From Lutjanus erythropterus (taxonomy: Eukaryota > Chordata > Actinopteri > Lutjaniformes > Lutjanidae), in NCBI GenBank assembly GCA_020091685.1, contig CM034603.1, positions 5,833,848-5,897,847 on the forward strand: a stretch of DNA of 64,000 nt. The letters run 5' to 3'. Shown in pieces: positions 53,776 to 64,000 of this stretch (positions are counted from its first letter, which is position 1; the number at the start of each line of letters is the position of its first letter). The notes below the pieces were generated by a model. It made no database searches and was not told where the DNA came from. It saw nothing but the letters and a program-made list of their open reading frames with translations. The position numbers and the translations under genes were made by a program.

Positions 53776-53945
53776 CAAAGAATTGCAACTTTCAGAATCT
53801 CAGCTGTGACCGGACCAAACAGACAAAAGCCCACAAGCGCTGCATCCCCTGTGGGTTAGTGCTCGCAGGTATCAATCCCCGCAGGGCTCGGAATGGCTTG
53901 AGCTGCCGATTCAAAAACAGAGGAGAGAGACTCCTCACATGAAAA
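53776..53945 (+). other. GC-richer open segment of unknown nature
   Basis: A plus frame ending at 53942 reads CDRTKQTKAHKRCIPCG and then GINPRRARNGLSCRFKNRG before its stop. It is basic and has a C-x(11)-C-x2-C arrangement, and an acceptor-like ACTTTCAG and a GCAG|GTATCA donor-like site flank the first part. Nothing ties it to a gene, and I do not recognise a domain. Composition contrasts with the AT-rich repeat G next to it. Confidence 0.2.
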
Positions 53946-54817
53946 TCTAACTCCTTGCAACTAATCCTCCTATGAAAGCATTGGGGAAACACTCCTCCAC
54001 TTCTCCTGCTCCTCTCTAAGAAATCATATGCAGTACATTACCTCATACTCATGTAATCCAGAATTAGTATTCACCGCTGAAATTTCAGTTTCACAGGCAA
54101 GCCAAACGGCAATGTGACCGTTTTTAAACTCACTATGAGCTTTTGAAAGGTTATTTGTGGACTATTTTAATCACTAAATACGTAACAACAGTGTCCACAA
54201 GACACTTACGTGGCCCTGTGGTGGAACAAAGCAATGAATCCCCAAAATCTCCAAGGCATTCTCTTTTAAAATAATTAAAATGTCTTTATTGGCATGGCAT
54301 GGTCATGCTGGACCTTAAAACCACCACAAAAATTTCTGGCATGTTTTGGCATCAAGCCTTCATCAGGCAGTCAAAAAGAACTTTCAGACTTTTGACACTT
54401 GATTCCCTCATGAAGGCTTGGTGCCAAATGCATCGGAGCTTGTTTGTTTCAATAAAAGCATTTTATTTTGTTTTAAGAGAGTGTCTTGGAGGTTTTTGTG
54501 AATTTTTGAGTACAAGTGCCTGTCGAAAGAGAACGTCAAACAAACACATTTTGAGTGCAAGAACCCAAATGGTTTTCTGAGGCAATTAATTCTTTGCAAA
54601 TTGTGACCAAACCTTGACAAATTAACAACTACTTAGAGTCTACAGACACGCTAGCAGCTCTGTGAGACTGTACTTAGACCCAGCAGTGCTTTGAGCTAAA
54701 TGCCTGAACAAGAGAGTTTCAAGGACTCTTTTGAATGTTGAGAAAGAAGGGGCCTCCAAAGAGAGAAAGAAACATCTGAAAAAGCACTGTCAGCTAAGGT
54801 TTGATGCTTGAGTCTGG
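53946..54817. other. No recognisable feature
   Basis: Plain sequence. The two overlapping frames at 54299-54620 are on opposite strands without motif. Confidence 0.45.
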
Positions 54818-55112
54818 GCCTTTTCACACCTGCTGGTTAGTCCAGTTGATCCAAACCCTGGAGCGTTTACCCCCCTTGATGTAGTTCCTTTGGGTTGGTG
54901 TGAACATCAGATTCGAACTCTGGTGTGGACCTGTCACAACGTTTCTGGCTTAAACACCATTTGAACCAATCGCAGTAGTGTACTATTGTATGTGTCCTTT
55001 CATTAGTTAAAAAAAAACATTTCTTTACCTGTTTCTGTGATTGGTTAACTAACCAACTAACCACTAACTAAGCTGATATGCGCTCCAGATCAACACCGAT
55101 GTGAACAGAACC
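54818..55112. mobile_element. Small inverted-repeat element (TTTTCACACCTG..GATGTGAACAGAACC)
   Basis: The left end TTTTCACACCTGCTGGTTAG, then TCCAGTTGATCC and CCTGGAGCG, is mirrored imperfectly by CGCTCCAGATCAACACCGAT then GTGAACAGAACC. About 295 bases, non-coding. Resembles teleost elements starting with TTTTCACACCTG; family is from memory. Confidence 0.5.
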
Positions 55113-56483
55113 TGTTAGATAAAAAAGCAAAGCACAAAACAAACTTTAACCACTTAAATTAGTCCTGGGTGTATAGAGCCAAAGTCCCGACTTACTGGGT
55201 TTTATTCCTCTAGCTTAAAAACTTATTTTACCAGGTTCACAGAACATTGCTTATTCGTTGGTGGCGTCAGTGTTTTATTGTGTGGTTGAATCATTTGGCT
55301 GATCACGCTGTAGTCTGTTCTGGAAATATTACACATGGCACTGGAATGTCAATTCTCATGTTCATATTAACAGATCTGACTTCATAATAATTTGTGGACA
55401 CGCCAGATTTCACAATACAATATTTAATGGGTCTTGAGATTCCCTCAGCTTTCATCTTGGCTCTGCGATTAAATTCATGTATCCAAAGATACAGTTTTTG
55501 CTGGACAGTCTCCTTACATTCTTTGTCCCCTATTAATTGTTTACATGTAAATCCAAGCAATGTTTCCTCAGCTGCTGCCCTTCTGTTAATGAATTACATA
55601 CAAATAAACCCTTTATCCAGAAATCGTTTCTCTCCCGCTTATGGGTAAATTGATGCAAAGATAAACCAAGTGGCAACTTAACAGCTGGCACTTGGCTTTT
55701 CTGAGAGTTTTGGTAAATTAGGCTAAGTACTCCAGTCCAGTAAAGAGTGTCTAGTTAATGTGCTTTGTGGCAATGGAAAAATACATTGGCACAAATCTGT
55801 GTTTATCATTTTGGACGTTACTTGTATAGACACACACATGCAGCTGTACTGAATTAGAGACTCTGGCTTTCACTGTTTCATACAAATACAGAAGAGATGG
55901 AGCTGTTGCTTGTCTGACTAAAACTGAGAGGAAATGAATTTGTGGTGATGTCTGAATATAAATTCATGGTCAGTTTAAAAAGGTTTTGATTAAATTTCTT
56001 CCTGTATTATTATTATTAGCACCTCAGATGTTTGAAAATGTTCCTCATAGCTAAGCAGAATTGATTTGAGTTGGAGGCAGGCAGTGTGGGAAATTAAAAA
56101 AAATCTGAGGCATCCATACAACTCCACCCTGCTTAACAAGAATGTTAACCTTGGATTATTATTATGAAAAAAATAAAGACCATGTTTTTAAAATTCTTGA
56201 TTTCTACAAATTGTGCACAGAGACTATAATATGGTTAAAGGAATGGGAACGACTGTGGTTAGGTTATGAAAAATTTAACTGCGACCTCCTGGACTAGCTG
56301 CAAGTTCATTCACCACCACAATCTCTGCACCCACACTTTCTGCCTTGCTAGTGAAAGCTGGTACACAGTCTATTGCCCTCTTCTTTGTAAAAATCAGTTT
56401 TCAAAGTTATGATTAAAATACTTTAATGGGTCTGTTCCCCTCTCCTGTAGTGCTGTTTAATCATCTAGATTTTGTTGTTGTGA
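55113..56483. other. No recognisable gene
   Basis: Complementary frames at 55303-55648 overlap on opposite strands and have no motif. The region 55700-55990 is non-repetitive; nothing further can be said. Confidence 0.4.
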
Positions 56484-56720
56484 GCTGCAGAGTTTTGGAG
56501 TTATCAGCAGGAGAGATGTCTGCCTTCTATTCAATATAATAGAACTAGATGGCACTCAGCCTGGCTCTTTACAAAAAATAAGGACTTGGTTACTCAAGAT
56601 AATCCACAGAACTTGTTGTGAGCAGTTTCAAGTTGGAACTACTTTTGTTTCTGCAGAAGAATCTACCAGAACTACATAAAATTGGCATTAAGACGTTCTC
56701 CTCGGCAGATGATAGCAACT
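56484..56720. mobile_element. Repeat H, copy 2, inner part inverted relative to copy 1
   Basis: GGAGAGATGTCTGCCTTCTA, TTCAATATAATAGAACTAG and ATGGCACT match the left arm at 28387-28453. CAGAAGAATCTACCAGAACT is the reverse complement of the spacer phrase at 28500-28520, and AAGATAATCCACAGAACTTG mirrors the later spacer, so the spacer orientation differs between copies. Confidence 0.6.
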
Positions 56721-57237
56721 CCCCCACAACTGCGTATCTGTGACTGGGCCCTTAATATGCATTTATTTTGTAATGCTAAGCTTTCATTGGCCAAAACACA
56801 GCCATTCCACCATGCGTCCACATGTCCTCCATAAGCAAGCAAGAGTACAATGTTCAGATTATGTTGGTCCAATGATAATTTTCAAATTTCAATTTCAGTC
56901 TCTAGCATTGTATTGTACATTAGTGTTACAAACTTGCCATACTAGAAAAGAAATTCAAATATGCAAGTTGTGAATTAAATTTAAACACATCACTAGGCCT
57001 TTTCAACAGAGTCCAAATTTTACTTTTTAGATTTTTTTCGCCTTGTTATTGAACATTACCTATCTATTTGCATTAGCTAACAGTTAGCTTGTTGTAGCAG
57101 CCCTGAAGGACTGTCCAGCAAATTGTGAGAGTGGATTTAGACTGGGCATGATGTATCTGCATCATGGTTTTGATCTGTCCACCATACAGCTGCATGTCCC
57201 ACTAGCAGCTTTTCAGAAGCGTTTCAGCTGTGGAGTA
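56721..57237. other. No recognisable feature
   Basis: Plain sequence downstream (on the minus strand) of the LINE fragment. Confidence 0.45.
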
Positions 57238-57783
57238 TTATGTCGGCCTGATTATGTTTACTGGCTCAGATTTAGTTGATATGGATTGACTGGATCCCAA
57301 ACGTCTGGCCGCTTCAGGTGTCTTCCTTGCCGTGGCAGTGCGTTTTTCTGCTTTCTGTTCACAACCCTCATTATTATGGCTGGTTTGTCCTTGCTTTTCC
57401 GAGGGACAGGGTGACATGTTGTCCACTTCAATCCCCTTTGACTGAAGGAAGGCAGTCACCTGTTACTCCACGGAGTTGGCGTCCTGCTCGCTGGGTCCTC
57501 CACCGTTTGTTGTGGTCATGCCCTCGGCGTATGATCAAAGTTTAATCTCCAGCCCTGTTACAATGATATCATTCATCCTTGTGTATTGCGCCAACTCAGC
57601 CGCACGGTTCGTCAGAAAGTCTGTTTCTCCTTCTCTGTGTTTTGCAACTTCAGAGCTTTGACCTCGTCCACCAAGTCCAGTATCATTTAGTCTGAAGACT
57701 GCAGCTTCCTCCGTCAGGAAGTCAAGTGAGTGAGTTTTAGTATCATCAGCTTTCTCCGCAGAGTTGTTCTTCTTCGGTCCCAT
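57238..57783 (-). pseudogene. L1/Tx1-type LINE ORF1 fragment, minus strand, frameshifted
   Basis: Starts at 57783 with MGPKKNNSAEKADDTKTHSL, a typical lysine-rich N-terminus of teleost L1/Tx1-like ORF1 proteins, and runs to EYTRMNDII-like sequence (AQYTRMNDIIVTGLEIKL) at 57535. A second frame (57459-57238) continues with VTAFLQSKGIEVDNMSPCPS, the next part of the same protein family, so the two pieces are separated by a frameshift and deletion. The long coiled-coil is shortened and the C-terminal RNA-binding part is missing. ORF1 proteins coat LINE RNA and act in cis. This copy cannot be functional. Confidence 0.65.
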
Positions 57784-57930
57784 GGTGGTTTGTTTGAACT
57801 GACTAGCTAGCTTAGCCAGCTAGGATAGTTAGCTAGCCTCGCTAGCCAGTTAGCCTAGCCAGCCACCGGTTGTAGATTTTTGAAAAGGACTCTGGAGGAA
57901 GCCAAAGTCTTGTTGGAACTATATTTAGTT
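57784..57930 (-). promoter_or_regulatory. LINE 5' UTR with GCTAGC/TTAGC repeats
   Basis: Immediately upstream of the ORF1 start, CTAGCTAGCTTAGCCAGCTA and GTTAGCTAGCCTCGCTAGCC form a self-complementary cluster. LINE 5' UTRs carry internal promoters; promoter activity is inference. Presence of the 5' region is notable since most LINE copies are 5'-truncated. Confidence 0.4.
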
Positions 57931-58949
57931 GTAATGAAGATTTATTTTTCCTGGGCTATTTATTTTATATGTTGACATCGCTGTTTGCGAAAAATTAGCT
58001 AACCTTAGCAATAACTTAACAGACTGCACTACAGCAGAGTTGACTGAACACCGCTTAGCTTCTTGCACTAGTTAAAGAGTGAGGAGGCTGATTTTCCCTA
58101 AATTCCTGGAGGATAATTTTATTGACAATGGTGATAATAAATGACACAGTCAAGGTGGTGCAGAAGGATGTGGAAGGATACACCTGCGGCCACACTTAAA
58201 GATTCAACAGGTACACTGATGATTCTTGAAATGTGCATGCATTAGGCAACATATTGCGAAGAGAACATCATAATTTCCTGTCATTGTCTTATCGTATGAA
58301 CCACTGTACAGGGGGAACTGTTGGCTGAACATAGGTCCAACTCTACTGGATTGAATGGATGGAGGCTTAAGATGCTGATTCTCAGTAAACCTCACATTTG
58401 ATGGGTGAAGGTGTCAAGTGCTTTATGAATACCACCTGGCGGTGCTACCATCACCAAAAGCTCATTACTTCCTACTTGGCCCATGGTCACATTTTCCATT
58501 AAAATTCATTTAAATCGGACAGACGAAAGAGAAAACCATCCTGGCAGAGCTAATTAAGATATTGCCCACACCCTAAATGTTTTATCCTCTTAGTAAGCAC
58601 TCAGAATTTAGAACATTTTAATTACTCTCTAGCCCACAGTCTCTCATTCTGTGAGGTAGATAAAATGCCAGTATGTGTTCTGGGTATTACGCTGTCAAGT
58701 TCAGTCAATCTGTATTTCATTTTAAATTATGGAGAATATGTCTGTTAAATTAAAAAAGTTGTAAAGAGGGCTGTTTTGGTAGCCTCACTCATACTGGGGT
58801 TATGGCACTTAAATTGCCACAACATGAATATAACTAACTTAAGTACATGCACTTATATTTTCAAAACAGGCTCGCTACTTCAGTTTCAAGAGGGATGGAT
58901 GACACCATAACACATAGAGAAGATGATTCCTTGGTGTATCTTTCAGTAA
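57931..58949. other. No recognisable feature
   Basis: Intergenic-like sequence; no frame or repeat support. Confidence 0.45.
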
Positions 58950-59165
58950 ATATCAGACGTTACAAGACCAAAATAAAATAACGTAACAAGACAAAACCAC
59001 ATAAAAGATGTAACAAGACCAAAATTACACAAAAAGCTGTTACAAGATCAATATGATGTAACAAGACAAAAACAATGTCAAAGATGTGACAGTGAAAATA
59101 ATGTGAAGAAGTAACAAGATGAAAATGATGTAACAAGACAAAACTACGAAAAAGGTGCAATATGA
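58950..59165 (-). repeat. Repeat I, inverted tract
   Basis: On the plus strand GATGTAACAAGACCAAAATT, ATGATGTAACAAGACAAAAC and similar units recur about eight times with 20-35 base spacing. They are the reverse complement of the CTTGTTACATC units at 38105-38600. Confidence 0.8.
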
Positions 59166-60529
59166 CAATATGTTTTTTCCCTAAACTTTACCAAACTGGG
59201 ACCATTTCACAGCATAAATCACGTGTTTAAAAAGGTTTCCTTGCTGCGTCAGATAAAGCTGCTAAAGGGTAACTTGTGCTTCGATCATTATCAGATGCCA
59301 AGTGGCGGTGCCAGGTCATTTGTGTGTGATGATTTGGGATGAGAATGTATCGAGAATGGTAAAATATTTCCTGCAGCGGTGGACATGCTCGTCACACGTC
59401 TCTTTATCCAGAATATTATGGATGAGTTGAAGCAGGAGACTGACACAGACTACAGTCACAAAAATGCATGAAGAGAAAGAGAAATTGACCGTTAAAAAAA
59501 TATCTTTTGGGCTGAATGTGTGGTTGAGTATTGATGCAAGTGTATTTCTGCCCGTAAAATAAGATTTCAGATTATGTATAATCGTTCTACCACTACTCAT
59601 ATCAATTATCCACCTGTACAGATTGTTTTTCTCTCTTCCCATCTTTTAATTTGTCATTTAATATTGTGACATCATTTATCACTCTACTTTTTAGTCTTGA
59701 CATTTTATTGACCTACAAAAATATTTAACAATGACATAAATCACAGGTGAATGACTAATTAAATGAATACAGTAACTGACCTTTAGAGTTATTTGTAGGA
59801 CACTGAAGCTGATAGGTGTTGAATGAAGATGTAAAATGTCAATAAGTGAATAATGGGGCGTGCGAGGAAGGAAAACTGAATTGTGTCAGGTCAAGTTTAT
59901 TTGAATCGTTGCCCACATCACAGATTTTCTTTCTTTTTTTTCCCCACCAATTTGAATTGTGAAATGAAGTGAAACAATTATTGGCATTTCAGTCCAATTA
60001 TCAGCTCAGAGCTTTAGAGACACGCAGAATCAGCAGCTCCCAGCTCAGTACCTTTAAGAAGACAAGGGAAAACTCAAGTGATGTGCTCATGTTACATCCA
60101 CAGCTCCAAGTGTGACGTTAACATGACCTTTTTCTAAATGTTAGGAGTGCTGACCTGCATGTTTTTGTGCTGCGTGCCAGCAGTTTTATTGCTGCTTCTT
60201 GTCTAATTTAGAGCAGGACTGTGGATGAACTTTACCCATAAACCTGATAATTTTTTATTTCCTCCTGGGAACAGGTGATGTTGGCTAACATCTCTGGCAG
60301 AGCCATCATTGGACTGCAAGGTGCTGCTTTTTAGTAAAGTAGGTCATGAAGCTGGATCAGTTTTTGAACAAGTGCTAGTTCTGGGCTGAAGAAGATATGT
60401 TTTACTCAGCATTAGTAAAATGTATGATTCCACAGCTGCATTGTGTGATATGACAGCACATTATCTTTTAGTTTTTTTTAGATTGTTTTCTTTCCAAAGG
60501 TTAGTTTTTATTTTATTTATTTTTTAACA
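59166..60529. other. No recognisable gene
   Basis: A 108-codon minus frame at 59316-59642 has no motif. 59927-59945 is T-rich. Nothing else stands out. Confidence 0.4.
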
Positions 60530-60905
60530 GAAAAAAGTTATTTGTTTGAGTGCATGTGCATGTGCACATTTGTGATCAACAGATCTGGAGCTTGTCTACA
60601 GCTAATCTCACATACTGCTGTACTGATGTGCCAAATTTTTTTCGTACACATTCATGACTGTATGCTGAAGGGCCTCTGTGATTCACAAGATTTTGAAAAC
60701 CTTGAATAAGCCGTTATGTTTTTGGGTCAACCCATTCTTGTGTATGTGATATCCTAATGAACACCTTGTGGTGGTCAAAGTTGAAGTAACTGTGACTTTA
60801 CATCCATCCCACTCTCATGAACGCAATATCTCAGGAACACTCTGAGGGAATTTCTTCAAATTTGGTACAAAATGTCCACTTGGACTTTGTATGTCCAGAT
60901 ATTCT
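60530..60905 (+). repeat. Teleost intergenic repeat (AATATCTCAGGAACAC type)
   Basis: GTGATATCCTAATGAACACC, TTGTGGTGGTCAAAGTTGAA, CGCAATATCTCAGGAACACT and TTCTTCAAATTTGGTACAAA are phrases I recall from a frequent fish repeat. No second copy is in the window. The 77-codon frame starting at 60817 lies in it. Confidence 0.4.
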
Positions 60906-61540
60906 TTTAGGGTTTCCTGGCAGTGCGCTCCTCTGGATTGTTATAGTTTTTGGATTGTTTATGTGCTTGATATTTAATGACATTTATTGGCATTCATTGA
61001 TCAAAATGTTGTTGCATCTCATTGACTTAAGAAGGGTGGGGAAAACTTAGGAACGCCTCTCAATACTGTAACACAGTAATGTAATGCAACACAACCACAG
61101 AGTCCCACTTTACCATACAGTTAAACCAACACATCAGATTGCAGTGGATATAGCTACTATATGAATATATATCTAATAAAGGTAGGATACATGAGAGAGA
61201 TACAGTGGAGGCAGTAAGTGTGTTTCCGGCCACCTGTTTTTAAGCAAATTTCAATTTGCACAAAGAAAGAAAGTGAAACCAACATAACTGATGTATTTTA
61301 ATCATGTTTTTTACATTTTTTCATCCTCTTAGAATAACATGATGTCATTGGGCTGACTGGAGAATTAACATGACCTGCTGTTTATATCTCAGTGTGTCCT
61401 AATATTCATTTAAATATTTGCAGATTTTCTGGAAATTCTGCACTTAAAATTTTAACATTAGTTTTTCTTGCTACTTTTGGTTGTCTGATGTTATCTAACA
61501 CAACAAAATGTTATTCCTAAACTGCTGTTTTTCCTGTACA
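60906..61540. other. No recognisable feature
   Basis: Plain AT-rich sequence. Confidence 0.45.
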
Positions 61541-61950
61541 CTGTAAAAAAAAAAAAAGTTTGAAAGAACTTATAATTTCAAGAAACTGCCTTCACTAGAG
61601 TAAAAACCAGTTTGACCAACCAATCTTTTCTTGAGATAATTTACCTTTCTTCTTTAGATAAACTTGAATCTTTGAGTTGTAGAAACCCACAAAACATTGT
61701 GTTTCAAAAAGTTTTTTAGTGAGCGGTAAATCTCATTTGTGATTATTTGGGTGCTTTAAAATTAAATGGTTGCAGCTGAAAAGATATATATTTTAACAAT
61801 TATTTACTTTCACTTCAGTGAGTTCCCTCATACAGTCCCATTTTGGGGGGTTTCTGAAAGTATGAAAGATTCAAGTTTATCAAGAAAAGTAAATTATCTC
61901 AACAAAACATTATCACTTTGTAAAACTTTTTCAAAATTTAAACACCCCCT
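61541..61950. mobile_element. Repeat D, copy 3, head-to-head (palindromic) form
   Basis: Starts TACACTGTAAAAAAA and has GAGATAATTTACCTTTCTTC, TAGATAAACTTGAATCTTTG in the plus orientation (61632-61677). The right side then has GAAAGATTCAAGTTTATCAA and AAAAGTAAATTATCTCAACA (61864-61905), the reverse complement. The middle holds GTGCTTTAAAATTAAATGGT, also inverted relative to copies 1 and 2. So this copy is an inverted dimer or the palindromic parent form. Confidence 0.7.
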
Positions 61951-64000
61951 CCAGTTAAAATCATGATTTTTACCTTGTTAACATGTCCATGTGGTCTTTT
62001 CATGCGTCAGTCTCAAAAAACAGATTTGGTCAGGCTGGGTGTATGACATCATAAACCGAAGGAACCAATCCTGTTAATTGAGGGGATGGCACTATACATA
62101 TCATTGGTGGTGATGCTGAGCTCACAGGAGACACAGGATGTAGGTAGTTAACGTGATTAACTCGCAAAACAGAGGAGAAGTCAGGTGCAGCTACTTAGGG
62201 GTAGGGCTGGGGGGTGTGGCCTGTGTGAAGAGGGTGGGGCTATTTGTATATTTGTGAAACCTTGACTACATAATGAAGGCTAGGTGTAGAACTATATGTA
62301 AGTCATTTTAACAAGGCATTTGAATGTATTTTGCAAAAACAAACTTATGAGACAAAATGTATTACTTTTTGCATTTTATATTGTTTAAAACGTAACTGGA
62401 GGTGGACTGTGAGAGTTCGAATTGGGCTCAAAAATCTACTGAAATGGTCCCTAAGTTGCCCCGAAAGTTTGCATTTCTCTATTTTATCATTTGTACAGTG
62501 CACTTGATAAATGAGTCCTTGTTAAAAGTTGTGTTTGGCCTGTCTCTTCACTGTGCTTTCATCTGCTCCCTCTTAACCCTCCGCTGGTGCCTCTTACTTC
62601 ATTTCAGTAGATTTTGTTTGATTTCACGTAGGCAGCGCTCTGTCCCTCAGGCTTGCTTTGTGGGTAAAGACCTGACAGAGATGGAGTGTGGGGGCGAGAG
62701 AGATGGCTGAAAGTACAATATTGTGGATTTAATAACATTAATTATGAAAAGACAGACATAACAGGAGCGATGAGGGTGAAATGTAGAGACCTAGTACTAT
62801 AGACATATTTACATACTGATGACTGATTGCTGCTTTGGTGACAGCTAGTCTAAAGGATATTGAGTGAGGGTGTCCTGAGCCAATTCACAGGATCATTATG
62901 CAGGTTTTTTTGATTGATTAGAATCAGTTATGTGATGAATCCCATGACTATATGATGCATTTCTAGTCAGAGTAACCTTAGTTTTAATCCACTGAGCTCC
63001 AGGGACTTCAGCTTTCAAAGATTACCATTTGTACTCAGTGGAAACATTTCCATATGCACCTAATGGGGATCCATGCTGTGAGCAAAGCTGCTGTGTGTTA
63101 AAAAAAAAAACCCAACAACCTCATTGTCTGTATTTCAGGCGCACCACAAATCATAAGTACTAGCACTTTTGAACAAAGTGCTTTTGAACCTCTACTTAAT
63201 TCACAGGTTACCACAGTCATGTCTGCTTAAAGTTGGGGCAGGCAGTTTATTTTTTGGCACCACTGGGCGCAAGTTCTGTAATAACCTTTAAGAATAATCT
63301 AATCTAGAAAACTAGGCCTCTGCTCCTCCTCTAGGCTCTGTTTTCAGACTTCAGAAAATCTAGCCAATGACATAAGACTTATGATTCAACCAGGAAATAA
63401 CCAGGAAATAGGCTCCACAATCAATCTAATCAAAAATGTCAGTGACCTGTAGTGACCTGTGGTGACCTGGGTAATCGGCTGTCTTTATTCAGCAGCGCCT
63501 GCTCCATCTTGAAGAAAAAGCAACTGAAAAATAGGCCATTGCAAAAGAAAATCCTGCATTCACAATTTTACAAAGAAATTTTAGTTGTAAGATGTACTCG
63601 GAAGTGAAGGACTACTGCTGCTACACTGTAAGCAGCATTTTACTATTGTTGCTGTTCAAATGAGAACTGTTGTGTTATTAAGATGAAGTTGATGTTTAAT
63701 CATCTGTTTGCTATCTTGAATGTGGTCAAATGCAGCAGCCTTGTAATGTTAGCCTGTCAGGAGGAGGCAGAGGCACCATGGTGAATAGTCAATTTTTCCC
63801 TTGGCGACATCCTGTCTGACCACTGTACTAACTAATATGTTTGAACTACTTTGAACTTTTCGAAACATATGCAACAATACAATAAGAGTTTGAACGCCCC
63901 CCTCTTGTGGTATTTTCAGAAATGGTGGAGGCCATGAAAGTTTGTTTTTTGGTAGATCGTAAGTTGATATATTGTAATTTTAGTTTTTAGTTTAGTTGTA
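61951..64000. other. No recognisable gene to the right edge
   Basis: The 102-codon plus frame at 62402-62710 has no recognisable motif. A short triple GTGACCTG motif occurs at 63444-63470 (GTGACCTGTAGTGACCTGTG, then GTGACCTGG). An A10 run lies near 63100. Otherwise intergenic texture. Confidence 0.45.

Noticed and set aside
58950-59165. CRISPR-like array, because of regularly spaced similar units
   Set aside because: Units are degenerate, spacing varies, spacers are A-rich and related to each other, and the DNA is vertebrate; it is the inverted form of repeat I.
1-64000. A bacterial-type defence, secretion or biosynthetic system
   Set aside because: There are no operons, ribosome-binding sites or long frames; splice signals and vertebrate transposons dominate on both strands.

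Overview
The window looks like nuclear DNA of a teleost fish, probably a percomorph. The base composition is AT-rich, there are no long open frames, and almost every recognisable segment is a teleost-type repeat: two decayed Tc1 transposons, hAT-like and other terminal-inverted-repeat elements, fold-back MITEs, a tRNA-derived SINE, and pieces of three kinds of non-LTR retrotransposon. No rRNA, tRNA gene, CRISPR array, operon or prokaryotic feature is present. Family names are given from memory of sequence features, not from a database search.

The only host-gene evidence is a thin chain of plus-strand exons in long introns. A 123-base exon at 17341-17463 encodes an acidic, serine-rich segment open in one frame only. 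A 53-base exon at 30082-30134 lies between an unusually strong acceptor and a GTAAGT donor. Two candidate 3' terminal exons follow, at 31803-31863 (strong acceptor) and 31939-32098 (weaker acceptor, more protein-like sequence). Phases agree along the chain (0-0, 0-2, then 2 to a stop), so the right-hand part of one gene may end near 32 kb. I do not recognise the protein. Everything from 32.1 kb to the right edge would then be downstream intergenic DNA or another gene's intron.

Layout: 0-6 kb has a fold-back MITE (645-1266), a dispersed repeat (2500-2990) and a LINE C-terminal relic (4312-5824) split by an inserted inverted-repeat element. 7-14 kb has hAT-like debris, an antisense Tc1 relic (10040-10870), a (CA)43 tract and a MITE. 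14-24 kb has a retroelement 3' end, a tandem duplication abutting the first exon, a 1-kb inverted-repeat element (18658-19660) with another element nested inside, and a pentanucleotide satellite. 25-32 kb has a SINE, an inverted pair of one repeat (25690-27090), a palindromic MITE, a second retroelement 3' end and the remaining exons. 33-46 kb has an 82-base near-perfect hairpin (35509-35590), a tract of a CTTGTTAC-rich repeat, a 420-base tandem duplication (42180-43086) and a nearly complete but inactivated Tc1 (45087-46284). 47-64 kb has more copies of the same repeats, a palindromic MITE (48180-48530), the 5' end of an L1/Tx1-type LINE on the minus strand (57238-57930) and mostly plain DNA to the end.

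No new multi-gene system is visible. The items most worth checking are the phase-consistent exon chain, the 35.5-kb hairpin, and several repeat families whose copies inside this window can be compared directly.
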